Assembly (NCBI RefSeq): GCF_002105155.1
Contig: NW_019028980.1
Location: 1 to 64,000 of the forward strand
Direction: 5' to 3'
Length of the DNA: 64,000 bases
DNA from: Lobosporangium transversale
Lineage: Eukaryota; Mortierellomycota; Mortierellomycetes; Mortierellales; Mortierellaceae
The translations under genes and the position numbers were made by a program. The notes beneath the pieces are model-generated. The model was not told the origin of the DNA. It saw only the letters and a list, made by a program, of their open reading frames with translations, and did not search any database. Below, piece after piece: positions 35,646 to 57,696 of the stretch (its first letter is position 1; each line of letters opens with the position of its first letter).

Positions 35646-36714
35646 TTATCTTCTCTGAATCATACGCTGGAGAGCCCCCCAGCCTTCGCGAATAATGCAG
35701 TAGAGATGATCTGCCAATCGAGTCAGCCTTTTTGTCTGTAGCTGGGACTCCAGAGGTATCCCTTCATGTTTCCATTCATGGAAAAAACACAGATGAGGAG
35801 ATTCAAGCTTTAAGCAAGCCCAGTAGTTCATATCCTCATCTTGCTCTCCATCTGAGCTGTACAGCAGCTTTATATCGCCTATCTGCAATAGAGGTCCTGA
35901 CTGCTTCCTTCAGTACGACCCGAGCTCCCGCTACTCAAACACTAATTTTTTTGAGATACTGTCAATAGCATCTCTCTCTTCCCTTCTTTCATATTCTGTT
36001 TTACCTTCTTCTAGCTCTCCAACTCAACCTGGTAGTATAGCCCAAGCTTCACCGAAAATCGCCTCTCGTGCCATGTTTAGTAACTGCTCTGCCTCTTTCC
36101 TGCTCACATCTCGATTCAAATAGTCGTCCAATTCAAGACCCAAGGTCAGTCCTCGCACAGCTGCACAACTGCACAGATCCACATGACCCCTCGGACCACT
36201 TTGGAACCAACCTTTGACATATTTTACTGAGTTGATTATTTTGATTGCTCGCATTATCCCCATTATGACCGAATAACCATATTGCAACACAGTTAAGCGT
36301 GGTAGTAAAGGAAGTGAGGCAGTTGAGGTAATTGATGACAGGGACGAGGCCGAAGAAGGGGCGTTGGCGATAAGCGGATAGGCCTTGTGAAGGATAGTGC
36401 GGATAGATCGAACTGTGTGTAAACGAGTAGTGAATAAGGCATGAACATTTAGTCGAGCCCATTTATTAGAAATAGATCTCCATGGGAGATACAAGTCAGT
36501 AAAGATATGTTGGCTGAATGTCTCACGAGCGAGCTTTGATAAGCGACAGCACCGAGCAATTCCTTGAAAGATGAAAGTAAATGGAACTAACCAAGGGTTG
36601 AATGCTGAAGACGATCGTTGCTAAGGGCTGTGCTTCAGTGAGTGAAAGAAGAGCCATGTCGACGCTTGCAAGCAAGAGTAATGAATGATGGGGAAAGAGG
36701 GGCCAAAGAAGCAA
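35646..36714 (-). CDS. Hypothetical protein, at least two exons, 5' end uncertain
   Basis: Two exons join cleanly in phase 1: one ends at 36029, the other runs 35878-35646. The join reads EAWAILPG|DIKLLYSSDGEQDED and ends ALQRMIQRR. Upstream the frame extends to about 36570 (LSKLARETFSQHIFTDLYLP, then ARLNVHALFTTRLH). A possible first exon starts at ATG 36663 (MALLSLTEAQPLATIVF), but its splice into the next exon could not be fixed. The N-terminal part (CRLSKLARETFSQHIF) faintly recalls an F-box second helix. The middle holds Ser-rich and hydrophobic stretches. I do not recognise the family. It lies downstream of, and on the same strand as, the histidine kinase. It could be partly degraded. 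Confidence 0.4.
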
Positions 36715-37078
36715 GATGACAAGGAGGCATTAAAAAGAAAGAGAAGTTCTGCTGTCACCAACAAACACGATATAACGCGTCGGAAACGCGTTTTGCGTTC
36801 TAAACTTTGAGGCTATAAAAAATATTTGTTCTTTCAGTTTCTTTATATAATGTCTAGAGCATATCAGTACCCATCATCTATGTTAGTGAATGCCTAAGTT
36901 GCAGATAAGTCAAGAATATGTCTTGATCGTGATGGAGATTTATGTTTACGATACCTCTATGCTTTAAAATGGAAGCAAGGGTTAAGGACAGCGCGGTGTT
37001 CAAGATTCAAGGTAATTCGCAGTGATGACAGAGTTTTAGGTGTCGAGTGAGAAATAGCATTTATTTCTGTATTGGTGA

Positions 37079-49381
<12,303 letters not shown>

Positions 49382-49772
49382 TAACGACAGCGGGGATATT
49401 GAAGATGGCCGGTGCGCAAATGACGGTATTGGGTGTCAGGACAATTTTTTAATCTTCAACAATGATCCTTTTTTCTTGTTTAGTGCAAGGATCAAGATGA
49501 GCGTGTCTGTGAACGGATTTGATGGATGAATTGATTTAATGCTGACACCTTTTTTTTTGGCCTGCATACTTGCCTAACCTCATCCTTGTGTAACAGCCAC
49601 TTGCGCACTTGCGCAAGTGGCAAAAATCCATCAAAACCAACATGACCAATCGGCAAACGATCTTCACACTGCATATTTGCATAATTGAACGTTTTATTTT
49701 AAGAATAGCACATGATGGACATCGTTTAGAAAATGTATAAATAAAAAAGTTACTTCGCCACACTTCACAAAT
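49382..49772. promoter_or_regulatory. Upstream region of the histidine kinase gene
   Basis: This 390-bp gap lies upstream of the kinase and downstream of paralogue copy A. It contains a perfect 26-bp inverted repeat at 49596-49621. No coding segment is supported. Confidence 0.4.
49596..49621. repeat. 26-bp inverted repeat
   Basis: GCCACTTGCGC and GCGCAAGTGGC form 11-bp perfect arms around a 4-base spacer. It lies about 215 bp upstream of the kinase start codon and about 150 bp past the stop of copy A. It could be a binding site for a dimeric factor or a hairpin. Confidence 0.85.
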
Positions 49773-50751
49773 CTACATTCGGAGTTGTGATAGGGAGTAA
49801 AAGCGCTGACGGGAGTGGGTACGTCTAGTACCAGCGGCAGAGCCATAAGAACCATCAGTTTTTTCATCAAAATCGGCCAAAAACAGCTGAAGGTTGCTGG
49901 TCGAAAGTATTCTTATCGCGTCCCTTATCCTCAACGTGGGGATCCTCTGCGCAAGATTATCAGCAAAAGAAGTCAAGAACCGATCATTGACATTCAATTT
50001 GGCAGAACGGATCGTTGCTGTCTGTTTGTTTATCTGCACATAACCCGTGGTCATGCTGGTCGTAAGCGTAAGACTGAGTTCATGGATCTCAATATAGACT
50101 CTTTTGTCTTCTCCACTTCGAATCAACGTCTGACTCAAGGTCCAATCCTTGGCTGCCTGCGCCTTTTTATCATTCAGTTTCCTAGGCAGCAATTTTTCAA
50201 ACGCGTCTGCAATCTCTTTGGCGTCATTGTTGCTACGGTTATCGTTTTCATTATAGGCTCTTTCGAGTGAGTCGCGGAGCTGTCTGCGGTCACCATTCAA
50301 CTCAAACGAGATCGGAAGAGTGTCGTAGCTCAAGGCGAAGCCAGGAAAGGCAAAAAAATTTTGTTTGTAGTTGTCGTAAATATTTTTATCAAATAGAATG
50401 CCGTCCTGTTGAGGTTGGTATCTAACAGCCTCACCACTGAACACAAGTATGCTCCCAGCGGCAGCAGCATGATTGTGAGGGTTGCGAAAGATTTCGACCC
50501 CATTCGCTCTGGGATCAGTAATATCTTTACCAACTAGGCGTGCAGTGCTGATAATGGCCTGTTCACTGCCAAGAGCCAATGCCACGGTAGCTATAAAAAA
50601 AATAAAAAAAAAAAAAAAAAAAAGCAATATGAGCGATTAAAAAAAAGATCATTCTATTAGGTTTAGATGAAGAATGTCAAGCATTGTGCCCGATGCACCT
50701 ATACTAATTAACAGTACTAGAGCAAGCAAGAAGGAAGGATTGGATAAGCAT
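49773..50751 (-). CDS. Secreted paralogue family, intact copy A, 283 aa
   Basis: Exon 1, 50751-50718, and exon 2, 50590-49773, join at a phase-1 intron. The N-terminus MLIQSFLLACSTTVALALG has a hydrophobic core and small residues typical of a signal peptide, so the mature protein (about 260 residues) is probably secreted. Family motifs in order: GKDITDPRANG, NHAAAAGSILV, YQPQQDGILFD, FPGF, IADAFEKLLP, DWTLSQTLI, alternating beta-like segments (YIEIHELSLTL, TGYVQINKQTATI), then RIPTLRIRDAIRILST and a basic tail (TRRTHSRQRF). The mature protein is nearly free of cysteine, unlike typical small secreted effectors. I do not recognise any known domain. It heads a three-copy tandem array, all on the minus strand. 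The acceptor lies next to a poly-T tract. The function is unknown; no toxin, enzyme or adhesin motif was seen. Confidence 0.78.
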
Positions 50752-51313
50752 GATATGAGTATGAGAGGATAAGTAGTCGAAATATGTGTGAAGAAGTGAA
50801 AGTGACCTAAAAAAAAAGTGAAAAAAGAAAGGAAAGGAAAAAGGGAGGGAAGGTAGGTACAAGAATATCGAACACGCGAGAGGCTCAGCATTTTTTTTCT
50901 GCTTTGATCTTCATCTTGGCGAAGATGCATGAATAGCAGAGAAGCACCAGAGCGGGAAAAAAACTTAGTCTAGTGGCGAGACGATCTAGTACAAACACAA
51001 GTGGAATAAATGAGCCTTTTCGTTTCTCCAAAAAGATATTCGAGCCGTGGGAGCATACTTGTATCTGCTATTGAAAGAGACTTGAATGCTGTTCTTAACT
51101 GCCTGTTAGACTAACTGCCTCATACTCATTTCTATAGATTGACTATAGACTAGGATCGTCCAAAATTCCCGGCCGAAGATCAATATTTCGAATCTTAAAA
51201 GCGAGACTCATGGTACACAGAAAAGTCATATTCTAAAATAAAAAATCCAACAGACTTTTTTTTGCTTTTTTATTGATGACAGCACTTCGAGATACTCTTT
51301 TTTATCGTATTCA

Positions 51314-51358
<45 letters not shown>

Positions 51359-51385
51359 ACGTGTCATTCGTGCACCTTATAGGAT
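50752..51385. promoter_or_regulatory. Intergenic region between paralogue copies A and B
   Basis: It should contain the copy A promoter. A poly-A run of about 36 bases lies near 51318-51353, just past the end of copy B. No gene is seen. Confidence 0.4.
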
Positions 51386-52349
51386 TCAATCCCAAGTTCC
51401 TGTCAAGCTTTCTGGGCCTTGAATCTTCCAGCCATTGCTATCGTTGCCGTTGTTGTCGTTGTTGTTAATGCTGCTACAAACATAATTATAGTTCTTCAGT
51501 CCACCGGTCGACAATGTTGTCAATGCCTCCTGGACCTTGACTGTCGGGATTTTACTACTGATCTGCTTCGCAAACTGGTTCAAAAACTCTGGATTGGTCG
51601 CAAACCGAACCACCACCAAGGTTGCATGTTGTCGATTCAGTCGAAACGTATTGGTCTTTGTGTCCATCAATAAACTCAAGCTCACATTAATTACATCTGT
51701 TACGGTCACATAATAATTCACTGGTTTGTTGATTACTGTCAATGTTAATAACCAATCCTTTTGACTCTGGAACTTTTTTTTAGTACCAAGGTCCACCTTG
51801 TTGAGACTGTTCAATAGTCCTGTTAAAGCCCTTGCAATCTCTTCCTTCTTATTTATATTCGATGAATACTTCTTGATCACCTCTTGCTCAAACTGTTGAA
51901 CGTCTCCTGTTAACTCTAATGGCTCATATTCTGTATAGGCTTTTGTGAACCCAGGGAAATCGATCGCTTTGCGGATATAATTCTCAAATGTCTCTGTCCT
52001 ATCCAAAATCCCTCGTTCCCGAGGCCGGAATCCTGCTTGATTAGCGCTGTAAACAAGGATACTCGCGACAGCTGAAGCATGGTTCTTTGGGTTCTCGAAA
52101 ATTGCCTCACCGTGATCATTGGGGTTCGTCGTATCCAGGCTAGTTAAAAGTCCTCTGCTAAGCACCGCTTGATTATTATTCTGACTGAATAAAGCCAGCG
52201 TCAAGGTTGCTATAGTAAAAGTATTTTTTTTATTTATTTATTTATTTTGTCCAAGAATACTTTGTGAAAAAAGTAATGTATCTTATCAATATCAAGTAAC
52301 TTCCATTGGTATTACCAAAGCAACTCAGAAGAATGGGCTTAAAGATCAT
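51386..52349 (-). CDS. Secreted paralogue family, intact copy B, 285 aa
   Basis: Exon 1, 52349-52316, and exon 2, 52209-51386, are joined by a phase-1 intron at the same place as in copy A. The signal peptide reads MIFKPILLSCFATLTLALFS. Shared motifs are LDTTNPNDHGEAIF, NHASAVASILVYSA, FRPRERGILD, FPGF, EIARALTGLL, DWLLTLTVI, SLSLLMDTKTNTFRL, SKIPTVKVQEAL and LSTGGL. It is the most diverged intact copy: the C-terminus is Asn-rich and lacks the Ser/His/Arg tail seen in A and D. The motifs are kept while the rest has changed, which suggests selection on the shared core. No known domain is recognised. It lies between copies A and C on the same strand. Confidence 0.78.
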
Positions 52350-52736
52350 TAATGTATTTTCTCGTTTTCGCTCAGGGATGAATCTCGAGGTGGAATATTT
52401 AGTTTAGAAGCAATAAATGAGCGAAGATGGAGCGGAAGCAGAAGAATAGAAGTCAGGCAAAAAAGAGGAATTGTGTTTGCAGCAGGGATTTTACGATGGA
52501 CATTAACGTCATTAAAAGCATATGCTGTAAATGCAACATTGTAGATCGAGATGCATAAATGTGACTGATAACATTGGTTTTTTCCCACCCCGTCAATTAT
52601 AACAGCGAATAATGTAGCGTTCAGACAAGGCCCAATAACTACCATGTTAAGTTCCACACCTGGTATAACCAACCAACTACCTCCACAAGTCTTTTATTTT
52701 TATTTTAAAACTCCTCCTTAAAGTTATAAGGGAATG
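52350..52736. other. Intergenic region upstream of copy B
   Basis: Probably holds the copy B promoter. It is mainly A/T-rich, with no supported coding segment, up to the inverted-repeat element that starts near 52737. Confidence 0.4.
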
Positions 52737-52929
52737 TATAGCCCGTTTCATTTGGTCGCGATACCTTATATTTTTTGAATACTTTCGAGTGTATTGGCAG
52801 CCAATTAGCTCGCTTGTTACGAGTATTGTTGCAAGTCCGTCACGTAGTGAGATGCCACCAGAACAATTCAATCATCGTTTTTAGATTAAAAATATAAGGT
52901 ATCGTGACCAAATAAAATTGGCGATATAT
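52737..52929. mobile_element. MITE with 26-bp inverted ends (Tc1/mariner-like)
   Basis: Arms at 52750-52775 and 52889-52914 (ATTTGGTCGCGATACC side) are inverted repeats with one mismatch. They extend imperfectly outward to TATA words near 52737 and 52929, giving a 190-bp element with TA-type ends as in Tc1/mariner. It has no reading frame of its own. Its right end has supplied the C-terminal codons of copy C. The superfamily call is inference from the TATA ends. Confidence 0.65.
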
Positions 52930-53946
52930 TCGTTAACGGGGATAGCTACGAGTACGTGGGAATGCCGGCTTTTGGCTGCAAGATCATTATCATTCATCCA
53001 AGCCTTCAAAAAATCTTCAGCCTCAAAGCCACTCAAGACCTGCACCTGTGCCTCCATTAAACCACCAGTTGAAAGTCTTTCATTCGCCTCTTCCACGCTC
53101 CAGATAAGGATCTTTTGAGCAAGAGTTTTAGCATATCTTTTCAGATACAAACCGTTAACACTCCATGCTGCAGTCCGAATCGCCGCCTTTTGGTTGCTGG
53201 CGATCTCAACATAACCTGTCTCCTGATCAATTTCGAGTCTCAGACTAAGATCAATAATCTCAACAAGGACACTTCGCTCTTCTGGATCATTACCACCCAA
53301 ATCACCCCCGCCTTCATCCTCTTTCTTCCATATGTTGCGGACCACAACCTGGCTTAATCGCCATTGCTCCGTGGCTCGAGCTACAAGTCCATACAGCCTC
53401 CATGGTAACAGCCGTTTCACAAAAATCTCTGCCACTTCTTTAGCATCATTGATGCCCGATTGATAGCCCTTGCTCATGATCGCCTCATAAAGTTCATTCT
53501 AGTCATTGTCCAAGAGTTTTAATGACACTGCATGGTTGTTCACCAAATTGAAGCCTTTAAAGTTGGCAATCTCTTGCTTGTATCGGCCATAGATCTTGTC
53601 ATCATAGATTATTCCCTTTTCCTGAGGTCGATAGTCGACTACTTCAGCACTATACACAAGGATACTTGCAGCCGCTGCAGCATGATTGCGAAAATCCTTA
53701 AAGATATCAATTCCCACTTTTGCATCCGGATCTGTTGTGTCTTCGCCAGATAGACGGGTATAGCTAACTATAGCTTCACCACTGCTTCTGCTCGAGGTTA
53801 ATGCCATACTCACTTCAGTAACAAGGAAGGGGTTTTAGCAAAGCAAAAACAGATTGATTTTATGGACTGGAAAGCGGGATCATTATCGACTTGAAAAATA
53901 AAATATTACCGATAAAAGAGAGAAGGAAGCACTTGATGATAAGCAT
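52881..53946 (-). pseudogene. Secreted paralogue family, damaged copy C
   Basis: Exon 1, 53946-53910, encodes a signal-peptide start (MLIIKCFLLSFI); a phase-1 intron ends at 53815. Exon 2 keeps strong motifs: GEDTTDPDAKVGIDIF, NHAAAAASILVYSAE, YRPQEKGIIYDD, FKGF, AKEVAEIFVKRLLP, W-LSQVVV and RLSTGGL. An in-frame TAG interrupts it near 53500, just after the FKGF region, with open frame on both sides. The final dozen codons (from about YIANFIW on) come from the inverted end of the adjacent MITE, so the original C-terminus is lost. Otherwise the frame is preserved, so the damage is recent, or the stop might be a sequence error or be read through. It would encode about 300 residues if the stop were absent. 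Confidence 0.75.
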
Positions 53947-54218
53947 GGTAGCAGCAAATGAAAAAATAATGGCAGAATAGGATTGAAAAAAAGAAAGGGA
54001 ATGGGTACATTGTACACGCCGCAATTAGTTTTGTCCAGTTGCAGAATAGTGAGCCGGAGTGGCGGCCCAAGCACTCTGTGTAGCACTATGTGCAACAGAT
54101 ATAATTGGATAATGTTACACGTTTTTTTATTATTATTCACAATAACGGATCCAAGTTTGAATGCGTTCTTAGGGAGGAGTATGAAAGGAAAAGGAAAAAA
54201 TACTTTCTTTTTTATCAT

Positions 54219-55200
54219 TTAAAGCTTGGCCTTGAAACCAGACTTGTCTTTGGCAGCGTTGAGAACAGAGTCGAGCTTGGTGGCCATCATGATGGCACCT
54301 TTGACCTTAATCTTGCCAGACATAAAGAGCTTCTGACCGTTAGCCTTGCCCTCGGCCAAGGCAATGAAGTCATCATCGGCAATGTCGATGACAATATCAG
54401 GCTTCTTGCCGTCAACGGTTCCCTTGTGCATGGAGCCGTTGCCAGTCTTCAAGTCGAATGTCCAAGTGGCTGTATAACAATAATTTACAGATGTAAATGA
54501 GTGTGATGTCATAACAAACAGTCTAAAATAAAGTTACAGATAACTTGTAACAGCTACAAGACATTACCAACTTTGCCCTCCTTGTTCTTGACATTGAACT
54601 GGAAGATACCCTTGACCTTCTTGACCTGCTCTTGACGCTCAGCATCAGAAAGGGTCTTGAGGTGCTCATCAATCTGAGTGAGGAGAGCAGAGGATTTGAA
54701 GCCGTCGACCTGGAGAGCTAGTTATTCATTCGACGAAAAAAAAAAAAAAAATATAAAAAAAATAAAAATTAGGAGTGCGGTTCGGTTCATGGATCTCATT
54801 ATCACTTTAGACCTCTCCTTTTGGAATTATAAAAAAAAAAATAAATAAATAAATAAATAAAAAAGAGTTGACTGATATCTTTCTATTTGCTTTCTGCTTT
54901 TTGTTCTTTCGCTCCTGTTTAATAAAAAAGGTGCAAACACGACTAGTTGGAATGATGGATGATTGGCATGACATCCTGTGAATTCAGAAATGATGTGTGG
55001 CATCTTGAAAGAAAGCCATGGTGATTAACTTTACAGCCCGCTGATCGACTCGAATGAACAGGGACAATAAAAGCAATAATGATGGTGAAAGCAAGACAAG
55101 TCGAGAATAGCGTATCATTCTTCAACAGGAAGACGTGTTGGTCTCAGGTGAGACTGTAAAATAACAAACAATGAAACTTTTACAACATGTACTTACACAT
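54219..55200 (-). CDS. SCP2: SCP2 sterol-carrier domain protein, 134 aa
   Basis: Three exons on the minus strand: 55200-55197, 54717-54568 and 54469-54219. Exon 1 is just ATGT before a perfect GTAAGT donor; joining gives MSLQVDGFKSSALLTQIDEH, the usual opening of fungal SCP2 proteins. The whole protein is one SCP2 domain: QVKKVKGIFQFNVKN, ATWTFDLKTGNG, DIVIDIADDDFIALAEGK and LFMSGKIKVKG. SCP2 domains form a lipid-binding tunnel and move sterols and acyl-CoAs, mainly in peroxisomes. The C-terminus is AKL, an accepted type 1 peroxisome signal. The codons show strong preference (CTTGAC, ACCTTG), in keeping with high expression. The long first intron (479 bp) holds A/T repeats and may carry regulatory sites. 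Confidence 0.9.
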
Positions 55201-56025
55201 GATATAGATGTTTGGTGAATGAAAATGAGGTGGTAGAAAGAAGTGGAGAGAAAGAGGGAGGTTTTTGTTAAAAAGAATGAAAGAAAGAGAAAAAGGAAGC
55301 TTTCCTCGGCCGGAGATCGAGCTTTTTTATACTTTCTATTTTATGCGGTTTTGCGTGCCAAGCAATGTGATCGGCTGGGTAGTACAATTGTTCTCAATTC
55401 ACTCTCACCCTCCCTCTGCTTTCGCATTCAAGATCTTAATTTGTACTGTACTTGTAAGCTTTAAACCCCATCAACATCATCAACATCATTAGTATCAGTC
55501 TCATTAGTATCATTAGTATCATTAGTATCATTAGTATCATTAGTATCCATTGTCTGTTTCATCCTTCTTCTACTTGTCAAGGTCAGTAGCATTGATCCAA
55601 ATGCAACAGCAATGTATGTTTGGACTTATAGGTATCGAAAAGAAAGACAGCAGTATTAACAATTTTATCTACAAAAATATCATCTGGAGGTCGCCGCTGT
55701 CTGCACTTCCCATCTACACAACATGTAATTGTAGTTTTGACTTTGTGGAGATCAAAAAGGATTTTGTTTTGCACGTGCAAATCATTTAGTCTGAACCGAG
55801 AGCTGTCACTTCGTGTCCTCGTGGACTATTTTTTTTGCTTTCCCCGCAAAAAATTCCTCCACAGCTCACTAAAACACTAAAACACTAAAACACGAAACAC
55901 GAGTGCAACGCGTACTAAAAGCTCATATACCCATATTTATATCTATATTATTATAATTTAGATAATTTAGTTTACCTATTGTTACCTATTTTATTTCTTA
56001 TTATATTCCAGGAAACATCCAGAGT
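55201..56025. other. Intergenic region with 9-bp repeat
   Basis: Upstream of the SCP2 gene and downstream of the next F-box gene. It contains ATCAAC repeats near 55468-55488 and the nine-base array at 55489-55549, plus ACTAAAACACT direct repeats near 55868-55895. No gene is seen; the SCP2 promoter should lie at its left end. Confidence 0.45.
55489..55549. repeat. ATTAGTATC minisatellite
   Basis: Six to seven tandem copies of a nine-base ATTAGTATC unit, the first one variant. Noncoding. Confidence 0.9.
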
Positions 56026-57696
56026 TTACACCTTCCAAATCCCATAACCTAGCCAGACTTCTTCCAGAAGTTCAAACTTTAATAGATGAGTGGCAACCTT
56101 GTTTACAATTGGATGGGAGCCCAATGCCTGTAATCCATCGTTTGTTGAAGCGGCAATAGCATTCACCATATTAGCAGAAGTCATTGTTGTTGTTGTGGCT
56201 ATTGCTGATGTCGTGTCTAGGAGCATAGAACCAGGTCTAAAGTCATTTCCAGCGACTGAAGGTACTGTAGCTTTAGCTTCATGTTTCTTGGATTCTTCAT
56301 CACTCATCATCTCTGTTGTCGTTGACAGTGTTTCAGTATCCTTACTCTCAATGGATTCTTTAACCACTGCGGTTGCTGCGGTTGCCGCGACTGCTGCTGC
56401 TGCTGCTGCCGCTGCTGCTGCCCGTTTTTTGGTATAATGGCCTTGAGCCCATTTCTTGATTGCAGCCATAATCAATTCTTTTGTATCCAATCCTTTGATC
56501 CGAACTCGAAGACGTCTCAGGCTGTTGCAATTCCATGGGATCCGATCGACCAAATGAATATCCATCTCATGGCATGGAAGATCTACAAATGTCAGGTTGG
56601 GACATCTCGACATCATCAAGTGTATCATCCATCCTTCGTGAAACGTGTCGTTCACAAAAAAGACGTTATCTGAATTGTAGCTCCAATTTGCGACTTTGGG
56701 ATTGTCGGCTCGGATGACTGTTAATGTTGACTGGTTACGGATCAGGCCAAGAATGAAGTTTGAATTGATTTTTTTATATCGAAAGCATAGATACTGCATA
56801 TTCGTGAACACCTTGGCGGCCAAGTCATGAACCATGGTCCCATTAGCGTTCCGCATGTCATATTGTTTGATATTCGGGCTGTACTTTTTGACTACACTTC
56901 GGAGGAGTGCTGCATTTGAATCATTCAAATCAATCTCAAAACCTCGGATGTCCCAGTACACCAGATTCGGGAAATGTACCAACAGAGGATTAGATTCCAC
57001 TCTGTTAGAATCAGGCCAGAGCACACGGGTTAGTGACATGAAAATACTAGTGACACCGTTATGTTGAAATAATTCCTGGTTTTCTTCAGGCAAGATGTTG
57101 CAGTCAAGGATTTGTACTTCATTAAGATTGGGACATCTAAAAAGGACCTTGGAAAATGAGCTCCGGGTCATGTTAAGGCGTCTTATTCGAAGGTCTGAAA
57201 TGGTGGTAGTAGCAAAGCTAGCGACAGTTGTGGTTAAAGAACCTTGAGACTCATTCTCGATGAGTGCTTCCTCTAGCGCAAGTGTTTCATGGCCAGTCAA
57301 AGATTTACTGCCTTCGATCTCCAGTGTGATAAGTGTGCGTAGGTTTCGCCGGATGAGCTCAAGTGCGTGCTGATGATAGCCATTCCTTGGCTTTGTTCTG
57401 ATATGGAGCTGTTGTAAACGACTGACGCTGTCGGTCTGGAGTAAGTTGAGCTCTGATCTTTTGGTGATATTTTTCACTTTGCGGATGTGATGTCCATTTT
57501 TAGCCACAGTTTGTGGATGCAACTCTTTGAAGCTTGGTCGGGCCGCAAAATCGATGGTGTGCCACAAGTGCGGCGTAAAGTTGGTGTTCCAGACTTTGGA
57601 AACTTGACTACATGCGACCATATCGTTTGATCTGAGGAACTCACAAATCACCTCCAAGATTGTAGGCTCAAGGACAAGTGTAGTTGCATCTGTCAT
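56026..57696 (-). CDS. F-box/leucine-rich protein, 556 aa
   Basis: A single exon starting MTDATTLVLEPTILEVICEF. The F-box is residues 8-50 (ILEVICEFLRSNDMVACSQV, then VWNTNFTPHLWHTIDF), the Skp1-binding part of SCF ubiquitin ligases. LRR-like units follow: LQQLHIRTK, LITLEIEG, LRIRRLNMT, LNEVQILDC, LTFVDLP and LRRLRVRIKG. A run of about ten alanines plus Ala/Thr/Val repeats (near residues 420-440) and a Ser/Thr/Met-rich insertion break the last LRRs, the alanines coming from a GCTGCT repeat in the DNA. The C-terminus LLKFELLEEVWLGYGIWKV resumes the LRR pattern. The substrate is unknown. It is related in layout to the genes at 9.5 and 61 kb. Confidence 0.78.
   Translation of the reverse strand: MTDATTLVLEPTILEVICEFLRSNDMVACSQVSKVWNTNFTPHLWHTIDFAARPSFKELHPQTVAKNGHHIRKVKNITKRSELNLLQTDSVSRLQQLHIRTKPRNGYHQHALELIRRNLRTLITLEIEGSKSLTGHETLALEEALIENESQGSLTTTVASFATTTISDLRIRRLNMTRSSFSKVLFRCPNLNEVQILDCNILPEENQELFQHNGVTSIFMSLTRVLWPDSNRVESNPLLVHFPNLVYWDIRGFEIDLNDSNAALLRSVVKKYSPNIKQYDMRNANGTMVHDLAAKVFTNMQYLCFRYKKINSNFILGLIRNQSTLTVIRADNPKVANWSYNSDNVFFVNDTFHEGWMIHLMMSRCPNLTFVDLPCHEMDIHLVDRIPWNCNSLRRLRVRIKGLDTKELIMAAIKKWAQGHYTKKRAAAAAAAAAAVAATAATAVVKESIESKDTETLSTTTEMMSDEESKKHEAKATVPSVAGNDFRPGSMLLDTTSAIATTTTMTSANMVNAIAASTNDGLQALGSHPIVNKVATHLLKFELLEEVWLGYGIWKV

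Noticed and set aside
50649-50930. A 93-aa membrane-like frame upstream of copy A
   Set aside because: It overlaps the signal-peptide exon and intron of copy A in a T-rich region; the splice model explains it better.
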